64,000 bases of DNA from Pseudoneobacillus rhizosphaerae (GCF_917563885.1 NZ_CAKJTG010000016.1:1-64000), one strand, 5' to 3'. Shown: positions 44,000 through 52,989, counted from the first letter of the stretch. Made by a program: numbers and translations. The notes: a model not told the origin generated them from the letters alone.

Positions 44000-44755
44000 A
44001 TGAATATAGTTATTACGGATGATTACAGTTCTTTAAGTACCTATGTAGCAAAACAAATAGTTACTACGATTAAAAATAACAAACATACTGTCTTGGGTTT
44101 ACCAACAGGAGGTACACCTGAAGGCATGTATAAAGAGCTTGTGAAGATGTATAACCATGGTGAGGTAGATTTTTCAAGTGTTAAAACATTTAACCTAGAT
44201 GAATATATTGGATTATCAAAAGAGCATTCTCAAAGCTATTACTATTATATGAAAAGGAATTTATTCAATCATGTAAACCTGAAGCGAGAAAATGTACATG
44301 TACCATATAGCAATACGAAAAACATGCAGGTAACGTGTGAGGAGTATGAGCGTGAAATAGATTATGCTGGTGGAATCGATTTAATGATTTTAGGAATCGG
44401 TCTTAATGGTCATATTGGATTCAATGAACCTGGTTCTTCTGCTACAGATACAACTCGAATAGTTGACTTAGACGAAAGCACAATAGTTGCTAATTCTAGG
44501 TATTTTAGCAGTTTAAAGGATGTACCTAAAAAAGGAATCACGATAGGAATTAAGACGATATTAAAAAGTAAAAAAATCATATTAATTGCCTCAGGTTTAA
44601 ATAAATCACAAATTATTAGTGAAGTTCTAGAAAATGAACCTACGTCGAAAATACCTGCAACATATTTAAAACTTCATCCAAATGTACAATTAGTTTTAGA
44701 TAAAGATGCATCTAGTAATTTAGATCCGAGTTTATTTTGTACAACTAATACATGA
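44000..44755 (+). CDS. nagB: Glucosamine-6-phosphate deaminase
   Basis: A 251-residue enzyme that converts glucosamine-6-phosphate to fructose-6-phosphate and ammonia. Family marks are GLPTGGTPEGMYKEL, FNLDEYIGL and GIGLNGHIGFNEPG with the catalytic histidine. It ends the amino-sugar operon and feeds its product into glycolysis. GGAGGTAAAGG precedes the ATG. Confidence 0.95.
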   Translation: MNIVITDDYSSLSTYVAKQIVTTIKNNKHTVLGLPTGGTPEGMYKELVKMYNHGEVDFSSVKTFNLDEYIGLSKEHSQSYYYYMKRNLFNHVNLKRENVHVPYSNTKNMQVTCEEYEREIDYAGGIDLMILGIGLNGHIGFNEPGSSATDTTRIVDLDESTIVANSRYFSSLKDVPKKGITIGIKTILKSKKIILIASGLNKSQIISEVLENEPTSKIPATYLKLHPNVQLVLDKDASSNLDPSLFCTTNT

Positions 44756-44904
44756 ATTCCGAGCGGGTGGAGAAAAGAAGACGGAGACAAGTAGAAGCCA
44801 GTTTAAACATGGCTTATTTGTACTAACTTGGGATAAATCCCAGATGTTCTACTACTAGGTAAAAGTCTTCTATCATTTTAGAAAACGACATCTTGAAATT
44901 TTTA

Positions 44905-44953
44905 GAGAGGCCTTTCATTAAGTCAGTGAACTTAATGGAGGCCTCTTTTTTTA
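44905..44953 (+). terminator. Terminator of the amino-sugar operon
   Basis: AGAGGCCTTTCATTAAGT...ACTTAATGGAGGCCTCT with a T-run. Nothing else in 44756-45078 stands out. Confidence 0.88.
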
Positions 44954-45078
44954 TGGCTATCTTACCCCTTAACTTAAATCCTAATAAATAACCTACTACT
45001 GTACGAGTTAATTGCTAAACGATATAATGATGAGAGTTTGTGCCTGAGTAAGTATTTTTATTAGCAGTGAGGTAGAGT

Positions 45079-45918
45079 ATGAAAAAAACAACCAGAGACA
45101 TCATTTTTATCATTATTGGTGCATTTCTTTTTGCGTTAGGTGTTAATTTATTTGTTATTCCGAACGAGTTTGGGGAAGGCGGGGTAACGGGTATCACAAT
45201 TATTACCTACTATTTATTTGAGTGGTCACCAGGTTTAGTCAATTTAATTTTGAATGCATTTTTATTAATGATTGGTTATAAATTTTTGAATAAGATAACA
45301 ACGATTTATACGATTATTGCAGTGGTTTTTAATTCGCTTTTTCTTCATCTGACAGAAGGTTGGAATATTGCTTCTGATGAATTGATGGTGAATGCTATTT
45401 TTGGAGGAGTCATTATAGGGGCTGGGATTGGCTTAGTTATTCGGGTTGGTGGAACAACAGCAGGTACTACCATCTTAGCAAGGATTACACATAAGTTTTT
45501 AGGATGGAATATTAGCTATGGTCTATTGTTTTTTGATTTAATCGTCGCTTTTTCATCTTATTTTATCATTGGTGCAGAAAAGTTGATGCTGACAATTATT
45601 ATGCTATATGTGGGAACGAAAGTGATGGAATTTGTAATCGAAGGCTTGAATCCGAAGAAGGCCATTACGATTATTTCTGATAAACCGGATGACATTGCCA
45701 AACAGGTAACTACATTAATGGACAGAGGGGTAACCGTATACTCGGGTCATGGTTATTACACAAAAACCCCAAAGGAAATTCTTTATATTGTTATTAGTAA
45801 GCAAGAAGTAATAAAGTTGAAACGAATTGTTCAATCAACTGATCCGAATGCTTTCATCGCTATACACGATGTTCGTGATGTGTTCGGAGAAGGATTTATT
45901 GATATTTCTAAAGCATAA
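45079..45918 (+). CDS. YitT-family membrane protein
   Basis: A 279-residue protein with five or six membrane helices (DUF161-type) and a C-terminal DUF2179 domain (PKKAITIISDKPDDIAKQVT). GVNLFVIPNEFGEGGVTGI and GIGLVIRVGGTTAGTTILA are typical of the family. Function unsettled; it is common and often multi-copy in Bacillaceae. GTGAGGTAGAGT precedes the ATG. Confidence 0.9.
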   Translation: MKKTTRDIIFIIIGAFLFALGVNLFVIPNEFGEGGVTGITIITYYLFEWSPGLVNLILNAFLLMIGYKFLNKITTIYTIIAVVFNSLFLHLTEGWNIASDELMVNAIFGGVIIGAGIGLVIRVGGTTAGTTILARITHKFLGWNISYGLLFFDLIVAFSSYFIIGAEKLMLTIIMLYVGTKVMEFVIEGLNPKKAITIISDKPDDIAKQVTTLMDRGVTVYSGHGYYTKTPKEILYIVISKQEVIKLKRIVQSTDPNAFIAIHDVRDVFGEGFIDISKA

Positions 45919-46004
45919 TAAGAGGCTGTTTTAAAAGAGTTTGAATATGAAGATTTGGTATTTGAGAGGTATCTACCTGTTTTAATTACTAATCTACATG
46001 TACT

Positions 46005-46058
46005 TAAGTGCTAGGCACAACTTATGGACAACTGTCCATATAGTGTGCCTGGTACTTT
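46005..46058. repeat. GTGTCAGGCAC-type hairpin
   Basis: AAGTGCTAGGCACA...TGTGCCTGGTACTT surround TATGGACAACTGTCCATA, followed by a T-run. It is a member of the dispersed family and possibly the terminator of the YitT gene. Confidence 0.8.
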
Positions 46059-46077
46059 TTTTTTCGTTGCCTGACAC

Positions 46078-46173
46078 ATCTTCCCAAGCGGTTTTTATTT
46101 TTGGTAGCAAATAGATTTCGAATCTACAGGAAGAATTAAACGATACGATAAAAGTTGTTTAACGATACGTGGA
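46078..46173. repeat. Dispersed 90-bp repeat, copy 2
   Basis: It shares ATCTTCCCAAGCGGTTTTTA, TTTCGAATCTA and the doubled TTAAACGATACG with 28002-28092, plus a short insertion. The left hairpin arm of copy 1 is missing. A purine-rich low-complexity stretch follows to about 46230. Confidence 0.85.
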
Positions 46174-46429
46174 CAAAAAGAAGAAGAAAAATAAAAAGAA
46201 AATAAAACAACAACAACAAAAAGAAAAAGTCTTATAACCAATGATAGAGAAAAATCTAAGCATAGAAAAATGATCGTGACATAGATGCTGAAAAAAAAAT
46301 TTTGATCTGGTTTTTCAAATATCACTTTTTGAAAATATGCACAAGTTTAATAAAATGCATATGTCCATTTGCGTCTTTAATCACTATATATTCTATGAAG
46401 AGTAATTTTTATAGAAAGGGTGGTTGAAG

Positions 46430-47407
46430 ATGGCAAAGTTTAGAATGGTGAGAGTTGATTTTTGGAGGAACCCAGTGGTTTTAGAGGAGATGTCTCCAGA
46501 GGATAAGTACTTTTATCTATATCTTCTAACGAATCCGAATACAACTCAAATTGGAATCTATCAAATCACAAAGAAACAAATGGCGTTTGATTTGGGTTAT
46601 TCGATTGAGAGTGTTCATGCGTTAATGGAGCGATTCATCCATCATCACAAGGTCATTCGTTACAATCCTGAAACACGTGAACTCGCGATTAAAAACTGGG
46701 GGAAATACAACCTCCAAAAAGGCGGAAAACCGATCATGGATTGTATTTATTCCGAATTAAATGAGGTTGTTGATAAATCACTGATTCAATATGTATCGGA
46801 ATCAATTCCAAAAGGAGAAATTTGTAGTGTCTATCAATCCTTTTGTAAACAAGTAGAGGATTCGACAAGTAAGGCAGAAGTAAGTGACCAAGATGACCAT
46901 GATACATACTTACATACCGAAAGTGAAGAGTATTACGACTTGTTAATGCCTTCTTTAACCCTATCTGGACAAGAAAAACAACCAATAGTGTTAATGCCAA
47001 TACTAGAAAACTTAAACCTGGATAAACCATGCATTCATAATCCGGAAAAGGAAGCTGTCAAAGAAATTATCGAGTTTTGGGACGACAACGGATTCGGTTA
47101 TTCGAATCTGAATGCCAAACAGCAGCTGTTAGCGTGGTTAGATGACTCTACCTTTATACAGCCGAAACTGGTTATATTGAAAGCGATGAATATTGCTTGT
47201 GCCAACAACAAGAGAAAACTAAGCTATATCATTGGCATTCTTAAAAACTGGGAAAATGAATCGTTATTGTCGGTTGAAGAAATTGATGCCTATCAGGAAA
47301 ACTCAAATACGTTACAAAAGCATAAACAATCGACCGAATCGAAACCTTCTGGCAGAGATATTCCAGGTAAATTTGTACTTAATCTTACAGCAGGTGAAGA
47401 TTGTTAA
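46430..47407 (+). CDS. DnaD-domain replication protein (phage-type)
   Basis: A 325-residue protein. The N-terminal winged helix (MAKFRMVRVDFWRNP...LLTNPNTTQIGIYQI) is like that of phage replication-initiation proteins, and the C-terminal region around residues 205-285 (EIIEFWDDNGFGYSNLNAKQ; NNKRKLSYIIGILKNW) fits the DnaD/DnaB_2 fold. The ATG at 46430 has AAAGGG 9 bp upstream. No other phage genes are nearby, so it is probably a relic or a domesticated prophage gene. The gap 47408-47779 shows nothing I recognise. Confidence 0.8.
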   Translation: MAKFRMVRVDFWRNPVVLEEMSPEDKYFYLYLLTNPNTTQIGIYQITKKQMAFDLGYSIESVHALMERFIHHHKVIRYNPETRELAIKNWGKYNLQKGGKPIMDCIYSELNEVVDKSLIQYVSESIPKGEICSVYQSFCKQVEDSTSKAEVSDQDDHDTYLHTESEEYYDLLMPSLTLSGQEKQPIVLMPILENLNLDKPCIHNPEKEAVKEIIEFWDDNGFGYSNLNAKQQLLAWLDDSTFIQPKLVILKAMNIACANNKRKLSYIIGILKNWENESLLSVEEIDAYQENSNTLQKHKQSTESKPSGRDIPGKFVLNLTAGEDC

Positions 47408-47779
47408 GTATGGTGGAAAAAGGCATTCCTAGGAAGTTTGATGAAGGCGGATTATTTGCTTAAGGATACGGGTATTCAACCAATCGCCTGGCAAATACAA
47501 GGCATCAAGAATTATTCGTAGAATGTTGGCGTTTACTCAAGCGGGTAAGAATGTGGATCTCTTTTACATTTACCACCTTGCCTGACCCTGGACATAGGAT
47601 CCATTATTTGCGTTAGAAGTCATTTTTTATAGTATTTGCCGGTTAATCATGGGTTTTATGAATGATTGTAGTATTATATGATTAAATAAGTAAGAGACTG
47701 GAAAGAAAGTGGTTAAAGGCTATACGATTGCTTTTTTAAAGTTTCTTAATCTTTTTAAAAAATAAAGAGGGATTTCAAC

Positions 47780-48592
47780 ATGAGAAAAAAAGTGCATAGA
47801 GTTAAAGTGGAATTAGACGCAGGCGGAATTAAACAGTTATCTGACCTTGAAATAAAAACAATCCTCCGTGGAGCTGATGATTTAATCATGAGTGGTGGAC
47901 GAGTGCTATTAGCCAAGATTCTAGCCGGTTCAAAGGATAAGAAACTACTTGAGCTTGAGCTTGATACGAGTCCTGTATACGGAGCTTTAAAGGGACAATC
48001 GCAGAAGGAGATACTTGCCAAAATTGATTGGATGATTCTTAAGCGATACTTAGCTATTGATTATGATAATCGATTCCCTCTATTAGTCTATACAGATAAA
48101 GGTTGGGAGATTGAAAGGGAAACGTACTCCGATGAATTATTGGGTAAGCTTGAGCAGGCAGCGGCAAATAAAGAATATGAATTTGTAAAAACACTTCAGG
48201 AGCGAGACCGCGGTTTGATTTTCCTCTTTTTAGATAAGATAGAAGCTTCAGGGAAAAAGGAGCTAGTAACGATTCTCAGAGCCTGGAAGGAAGTTGCCTA
48301 TAAAAAAGTTAAAGTTAAGATTCATGAAGTGATAGATACTTTAGAAAAGGTAGAAAAAGAGGAAACACCTCCGTACGAAAATGAAAGTCAAATCGTTTCA
48401 TTTAACGCACTTAAAAAGTGGCGCTCTATTCCGGAAATTCATCGAAAACAAATAGAACGGAACGTATTTTGTGTGTCATGTCTTGATGCCGTACATATTC
48501 AAAACTATACCGTAAAAGAAGACCAAGGAGTCATTAGTCTACACGGTCAATGTGGAAATTGTGGGCATGCGGTAGCGAGAGTTGTTGATTAG
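47780..48592 (+). CDS. RQC-like winged-helix protein with zinc ribbon
   Basis: A 270-residue protein. The N-terminal 150 residues (KQLSDLEIKTILRGADDLIM; GGRVLLAKILAGSKDKKLLE) resemble the bacterial RQC-minor-1 family, related to the RecQ C-terminal winged helix. The C-terminus holds a zinc ribbon, FCVSC...GQCGNCGHA. The role is probably nucleic-acid binding; the family name is from memory. AGAGGGATTTCAAC precedes the ATG. Confidence 0.65.
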   Translation: MRKKVHRVKVELDAGGIKQLSDLEIKTILRGADDLIMSGGRVLLAKILAGSKDKKLLELELDTSPVYGALKGQSQKEILAKIDWMILKRYLAIDYDNRFPLLVYTDKGWEIERETYSDELLGKLEQAAANKEYEFVKTLQERDRGLIFLFLDKIEASGKKELVTILRAWKEVAYKKVKVKIHEVIDTLEKVEKEETPPYENESQIVSFNALKKWRSIPEIHRKQIERNVFCVSCLDAVHIQNYTVKEDQGVISLHGQCGNCGHAVARVVD

Positions 48593-48663
48593 AAATTCAA
48601 GTGTCAGGCACTCTCCGTGACTTTCCCATTTTAGATTGATAAAGGGTAAATAATAGAAATTAT

Positions 48664-48711
48664 TACGAGAGAGTCTCAAAAGCATATGTTTTTGGGACTC
48701 CCTCTCTATTA
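48664..48711 (+). terminator. Terminator after the RQC-like gene
   Basis: AGAGAGTCTCAAAAGCATAT pairs with TTTTTGGGACTCCCTCTCT. GTGTCAGGCACTC just before it (48600) is another scrap of the dispersed family. Confidence 0.65.
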
Positions 48712-48805
48712 AGTACATTGTACTTTCCACACGGATTAAATGCCCATTTTGTCTTTTTTATGGTGCCAGACGCTATAGCCCTAAGGCTGTTCCCACAAAA
48801 GGTTC

Positions 48806-49798
48806 CTACAGCAAATTAATCAGAATACGATCGCAGAGTGCCATTGTATTCACATTATCACGTCCATTTGAAGTAGGCTTCTCACCACTTATACAACAGT
48901 CTATAAAATGAGCCATTTCCCCAACGAAACCTCGTAAATAAAGGTCTCTATAAGTTCCAGACATAGGTGATGCAGAGGGTGTATATACAGTGTCTGTCTC
49001 TTTAAGAGATTTCCATGGTAGATCATCAAATGTTTGCGATTCGTGAACTGTAAGCGTATTAACTTCATCAGCAAAAGCAAATCCGTTATCAAACGTAACA
49101 AGCATATTTTCACTTTCACGCGACCAAGCCGTCATCCCTGCTAAATAAAGGCTACCAACGACGCCATTTTCAAACTTTAACGAAATACTATGAGTGATAA
49201 ACTCATTGTCACTATTTTTAAACCCCGTTACTTGTACAACTTCTCCAAATAAATAGCGAACCAGATCAACAACGTGTATAGCAGCAAACTTCATAAATTG
49301 TTCTTCATTTTTGCAGAAGGAGGTGCTGTCCACTGCAAATCTTCCTTGAAACGATCGCACAGTACCTAGTTTACCACCCATAATTAACTCTTTTAACTTT
49401 GTATAACAAGGGGCATAGCGTTTCATAAAGCCAACCATTAATGTAACACCAGCTTCTTCAGCAGCGTCTGCAATTTCAGCAGCTTCATCAGCACTCATCC
49501 CAAGAGGCTTTTCAACATAAACATTTTTGCCGGCTTTGATACAATCTAGCACGAGAGAAGGATGATCCTCAGGTTGAGCAACCACAACAACTCCGTCACA
49601 TTCTTCATTTTCTAACATCTTTTTATAGTCATCGTAAGGGGAACCAGTGCTTCCAAAACGTTGAAGAGCAGCTTTGGAACGATCGATATTACGAGTAGAA
49701 ATGGCTTGGATTTCTGCTCCCGCTTCAATGGCAGAAGGGTAAATGTTTGTTGATGCATGAAATCCTGCACCTATAAAACAGAGACTGGCTTTTTTCAC
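48806..49798 (-). CDS. Gfo/Idh/MocA-family oxidoreductase
   Basis: A 330-residue NAD(P)-dependent sugar or inositol oxidoreductase. The Rossmann start is LCFIGAGFHASTNIYPSA, and the conserved YVEKPLGMSADEA lysine motif is present. The GTG start at 49798 follows AGGAGCGATACTA. It stands alone; substrate unknown. Confidence 0.88.
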   Translation of the reverse strand: MKKASLCFIGAGFHASTNIYPSAIEAGAEIQAISTRNIDRSKAALQRFGSTGSPYDDYKKMLENEECDGVVVVAQPEDHPSLVLDCIKAGKNVYVEKPLGMSADEAAEIADAAEEAGVTLMVGFMKRYAPCYTKLKELIMGGKLGTVRSFQGRFAVDSTSFCKNEEQFMKFAAIHVVDLVRYLFGEVVQVTGFKNSDNEFITHSISLKFENGVVGSLYLAGMTAWSRESENMLVTFDNGFAFADEVNTLTVHESQTFDDLPWKSLKETDTVYTPSASPMSGTYRDLYLRGFVGEMAHFIDCCISGEKPTSNGRDNVNTMALCDRILINLL

Positions 49799-49996
49799 TA
49801 GTATCGCTCCTATGTGTCTATCCTTATAATGGATACATTTTTTGTATCAAATCAAAAATAGCATGAATTCCCATTGATTGTCCATTGCCATTAAATACAT
49901 AGATATTCTATGTATTGGTATGATCCAATTAAACTGAATTACCTGGTTAATTATTACTATTTTGGATGAAAACCTCAATCAGAAAGTAGGTGAAAA

Positions 49997-50175
49997 ATGA
50001 AATCAAAAAAATTGCAACGATTATCAATATTAAGTAGTTTTATTTTCATTTTTTATTATATTTTCCAATTGTACAATTGCAGATGATCTATTTAAAGTGT
50101 TCGTTATGCTGCCTTTTTGGTTGGTGGTGTTGGGCTTCTTTTTATATGTAACTGTCAGGAACAATTGTTGTTAAT
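49997..50175 (+). pseudogene. Small membrane protein remnant (frameshifted)
   Basis: After AGTAGGTG an ATG opens MKSKKLQRLSILSSFIFIFY and stops after 29 codons. A shifted frame continues DDLFKVFVMLPFWLVVLGFF to a TAA at 50173. The two hydrophobic stretches suggest a broken two-helix protein. Evidence is modest. Confidence 0.35.
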
Positions 50176-50269
50176 TTTAAGAATAGGATTGGGGGACCAA
50201 TGCTTAATCAATTCATCACTGTCATTCTTTTTCTTATGTCCATTTAATCAAATGGTAAATTATATAGAT

Positions 50270-50500
50270 TTTTGTCGGTACCTGGTACCATAGCCTGATT
50301 TTCTTTTTGTCGTTTTTTGTCGGTACCGGACACCATAGCCCATCTTCTTCGTACTCATCTGGATACAAGATATGCATCATGTCTTCTAATACAGCCATAT
50401 AAGAAATCATATGAAAGAGCTTATCAGCAATTGGGAAACGGGGACAGGTACGTCTTCCTCCATTTTTGGAAAGTTGGACAATGTCCCTCTGCCCCATGAA
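50270..50500. repeat. Composite of two dispersed repeat families
   Basis: GTCGGTACCTGGTACCATAG (50274) and GTCGGTACCGGACACCATAG (50319) are followed, after about 100 bp, by a GGGGACAGGTAC...GACAATGTCCC copy (50433-50497). The 100-bp middle encodes on the minus strand a peptide-like stretch (PIADKLFHMISYMAVLEDMM) with no start or stop of its own and may be a gene scrap. Another copy, GTGCCTGACACCATTGCC, lies at 50582. Confidence 0.6.
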
Positions 50501-50704
50501 TTTGATAGTTCCCCTTTCAATTTTATACCTTCATAAAATTGTATTTTTTACGCGGACAAATAAGCATATATGTCTTTTGTCAGTGCCTGACACCATTGCC
50601 TTAATCGTGATATTTATGTGAGGACCAAATGTGCGAAAAAAGAAGGTAATTAGAGGGAATTAGCAATCTTTGTCGAAAAATAAATAAGGAAAGGAGGAAT
50701 AATT

Positions 50705-51385
50705 TTGGATAGATTAAAAAACATATTACCCAATCTTGATTATTTATTGGTTCTCTCAATTTTATGTAGCGCTTTAGTGTTATGTTTCAGAGCAGGATAT
50801 TATTATTTTTATGGTATTCCAACAATGTTTATTGAACTTGATTTTAAGAGCTTTGGCTTTGTAAGTGTGATATTAATACTCTCTATTATAATAACTGGAA
50901 ATTTACCTTTATTAATTGCACTATTTGGCAAAAATCAATTTATTTCAACAAAAATTATTGCAACAGTTATTTTTTTAGTAATAGGTGTTATTTCATATTT
51001 TTTTAAGGAATATTTATTGGTGTATTTAATCGGTTGCTTAATTATTTTAAGTTTGGTTTCCTTTATAAAATTCAACTTAAAACAGCATTCTAGAAAAATA
51101 TCAATATTATTCTTTTTGTTTATTTATCTAATTGCTGTTTCTACTGGATTGGGATGGGTTACAGCTAAAACAGAGGAATATCAATATGTAATAGATGAAA
51201 AGGGGATTTTTACGTTTGTCATTTTGGGTAATTATAAAGACAATTATATTGTGGCACCAATTAAATTAGATAAGAATAATAGTTATGAATATGAAGAAAA
51301 ATATAGTCTTATTAAGATGTCTAATGATAAAAAAGAAGATAATCTTATTATTAGAAAAGAGAAAATAAAAATTAGAATTAAATAA
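50705..51385 (+). CDS. Hypothetical four-helix membrane protein
   Basis: A 226-residue protein with four predicted helices in the first 160 residues (about 13-30, 48-72, 82-115, 128-152) and a hydrophilic, beta-rich, very basic C-terminus ending KIKIRIK. TTG start after AAAGGAGGAATAA. No family recognised. Base composition is AT-rich, like the rest of this accessory region. Confidence 0.7.
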   Translation: MDRLKNILPNLDYLLVLSILCSALVLCFRAGYYYFYGIPTMFIELDFKSFGFVSVILILSIIITGNLPLLIALFGKNQFISTKIIATVIFLVIGVISYFFKEYLLVYLIGCLIILSLVSFIKFNLKQHSRKISILFFLFIYLIAVSTGLGWVTAKTEEYQYVIDEKGIFTFVILGNYKDNYIVAPIKLDKNNSYEYEEKYSLIKMSNDKKEDNLIIRKEKIKIRIK

Positions 51386-51386
51386 A

Positions 51387-51420
51387 TCGAAGACACGGAG
51401 TTCCGTGTCTATTTTATTTG
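51387..51420 (+). terminator. Terminator hairpin
   Basis: AGACACGGA-GT-TCCGTGTCT followed by ATTTTATTT. It closes the membrane-protein gene; similar hairpins also occur near IS3-type ends. Confidence 0.75.
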
Positions 51421-51436
51421 GAGTGATTATGTATAC

Positions 51437-51541
51437 ATGTTGAAAAGTTGCAGCTATTGTGGAAGTATACACGATAGGAAATACCAATGTCCGATGCAAC
51501 CTAGGTGGACCAACTACAAATTTATTCATATAGATGACTAA
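51437..51541 (+). pseudogene. HNH-nuclease N-terminal fragment
   Basis: The 34-codon frame MLKSCSYCGSIHDRKYQC carries the CxYCGxIHxxxYxC zinc motif at the start of phage-type HNH endonucleases, then stops at TAA (51539). The catalytic HNH region is absent. It abuts, on the other strand, an IS3 transposase fragment, so the gene was probably cut by that element. Confidence 0.5.
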
Positions 51542-51739
51542 TTTAATGTTTCTATTTAGTAATTCCAATGTAATCCGACGATAGCCATAGCGACCTGTAT
51601 GTTCATCAAAAATCTGTTGTATAACTTCCTTAACTTCCTTATATTTATCTGGCCGATTCATCTGTTTTACCCAATAATAATACGTACTACGAGGTATTCC
51701 AGCCACTTTCACTAGGTCAATGACTTTAAATTCTTCTGG
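51539..51739 (-). pseudogene. IS3-family transposase (OrfB) fragment
   Basis: About 67 codons remain: EFKVIDLVKVAGIPRSTYYY, then KEVKEVIQQIFDEHTGRYGY and RRITLELLNRN. This is the N-terminal helix-turn-helix part of IS3/IS150 OrfB. The DDE catalytic core is gone and the frame runs into unrelated sequence after 51545; a stop lies just before it. Confidence 0.8.
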
Positions 51740-51789
51740 TCATTACCAGGTACTTATATTTCAGATATAATGAATATGGAGGGGAATTA

Positions 51790-52323
51790 ATGATACATAT
51801 ATCTACTACATTAGACTTGGATTTAGTTAATAATCCAAGAAAAAGCATAATAAATAGCAAAGAAATAGTAAGACAGTTTCAAAATAATAGCTGGCTAAAA
51901 GGGGAAGGCGCTATTTATGTTCTGGTTGATCAAGTACAAAATCCTGGAGAATTTATCTATGTGGGTTCATCTACAAGAGTTAAAGATTATCCACATGTAA
52001 CAATTAAAGGTGGGATGAATAGAAAATATAGTTATAAATGGATACATCACCTACCAATCTATGCTCAACTGGAAGCTCACTTCATTACTTTTGGAAATGT
52101 GCTAGACTTCCCTGCTGTGCAATCCTATTTACCAAAAGCCACATTAAAAGAGCAGGTAATGACATTTATTGAAACAATTGAGGCTGAAATTGTTTATGCA
52201 ATACGAGAAAAGACAGGGAAATGGCCAAAATACCAAAATGAAATCCACTTTCATACTCAACTTGCACAGGATGAATTAATTAAAAAGGAAATAAATCAAA
52301 CTATGAAAATTCTCAGATTATAG
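51790..52323 (+). CDS. GIY-YIG-like nuclease-domain protein
   Basis: A 177-residue protein. A GIY-YIG-type core is visible as GAIYVLVDQ...FIYVGSSTRVKDYPH, with a later glutamate in ETIEAEIVYAIREKTGKWPK and an asparagine in KYQNEIHF at the positions where the family has its catalytic Glu and Asn. The first motif is AIY rather than GIY. The ATG follows GGAGGGGAATT. Single-domain GIY-YIG proteins occur as mobile or defence nucleases. Confidence 0.65.
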   Translation: MIHISTTLDLDLVNNPRKSIINSKEIVRQFQNNSWLKGEGAIYVLVDQVQNPGEFIYVGSSTRVKDYPHVTIKGGMNRKYSYKWIHHLPIYAQLEAHFITFGNVLDFPAVQSYLPKATLKEQVMTFIETIEAEIVYAIREKTGKWPKYQNEIHFHTQLAQDELIKKEINQTMKILRL

Positions 52324-52396
52324 TTGGGGAGTGCCAAAGGTCCCGAACTCTAATCATGTTGTGAAACATATCATTAAACAAGAAAATTCGGTTCGG

Positions 52397-52466
52397 AATT
52401 AAGTGCCAGACACCACTGATGTGTCCCTTTTGTATTTGTCGTTTTTTGTCGGTACCGGACACCGAA
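52397..52466. repeat. GTGTCAGGCAC-type repeat scraps
   Basis: TTAAGTGCCAGACACCAC (52398) and GTCGGTACCGGACACCGA (52449) belong to the dispersed family. The second touches the 5' break of the restriction-nuclease pseudogene. Confidence 0.6.
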
Positions 52467-52470
52467 GTCC

Positions 52471-52830
52471 GTTGTAGCTGATGTGTTTAAACGATCAAAA
52501 GGTGGAACAACATGGGTTTCTCCAGCTTCTTGAGATTTTGGCGTCGATTTTGAACATGATACTAGAAGAGGAAAGTTTTTAGGACAAGTAAAGTGTTACA
52601 AAGGGGATTTACCATTCGAACCTATAGCGCTTATACATTCAAATATGGTAAAACAAGAGGCTTAAGGTGGGTATGTAATTACCACTGGTTATTTTACTCC
52701 AGCAGCAAAATCATGCGCAGAAGGATTAAAAATTGAATTAATAGATGGTGTAAACCTTGTTGAACTTTGGTTAGAAGGATTAGAAAACGCAGAACACGAG
52801 ATTAAACAAATTCTTCCTAGCTACATTTAA
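52471..52830 (+). pseudogene. Mrr-like restriction endonuclease remnant
   Basis: One frame of 120 codons reads as the C-terminal nuclease half of an Mrr-type restriction enzyme, interrupted by TGA at 52531 and TAA at 52663. The PD-(D/E)xK core is visible: GVDFEHDT...GKFLGQVKCYKG, followed by GGYVITTGYFTPAAKSCAEG and IELIDGVNLVELW, then ILPSYI and the natural stop. The start and N-terminal domain are missing, and a dispersed repeat lies exactly at that edge. Two nonsense codons make it non-functional. Confidence 0.8.
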
Positions 52831-52885
52831 TTTAGAATGTACCTACTACAAAGGGATGGTTTTTATCAAAACCATCCTCCAGATT

Positions 52886-52937
52886 GTAGACAAAAGGCAT
52901 TCGAATAAGTCCATTCGGATGCCTTTTGTCTACAATT
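52886..52937. terminator. Bidirectional terminator
   Basis: ATTGTAGACAAAAGGCATTC pairs with GGATGCCTTTTGTCTACAAT. It ends the SIR2 gene from the right and anything from the left. Confidence 0.85.
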
Positions 52938-52989
52938 TAGCGAATAATAATAAAATTATTATCCCTAAATTTCTTTTGAAAATTTTAGT

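Noticed and set aside
46175..46230. Purine-rich stretch as an origin or regulatory site
   Set aside because: It is only low-complexity A/G/C-rich sequence without DnaA boxes or symmetric motifs.
51266..51538. The rest of the long minus-strand frame that contains the IS3 fragment
   Set aside because: After about 51545 it no longer resembles a transposase and overlaps the HNH fragment, the terminator and the end of the membrane-protein gene.
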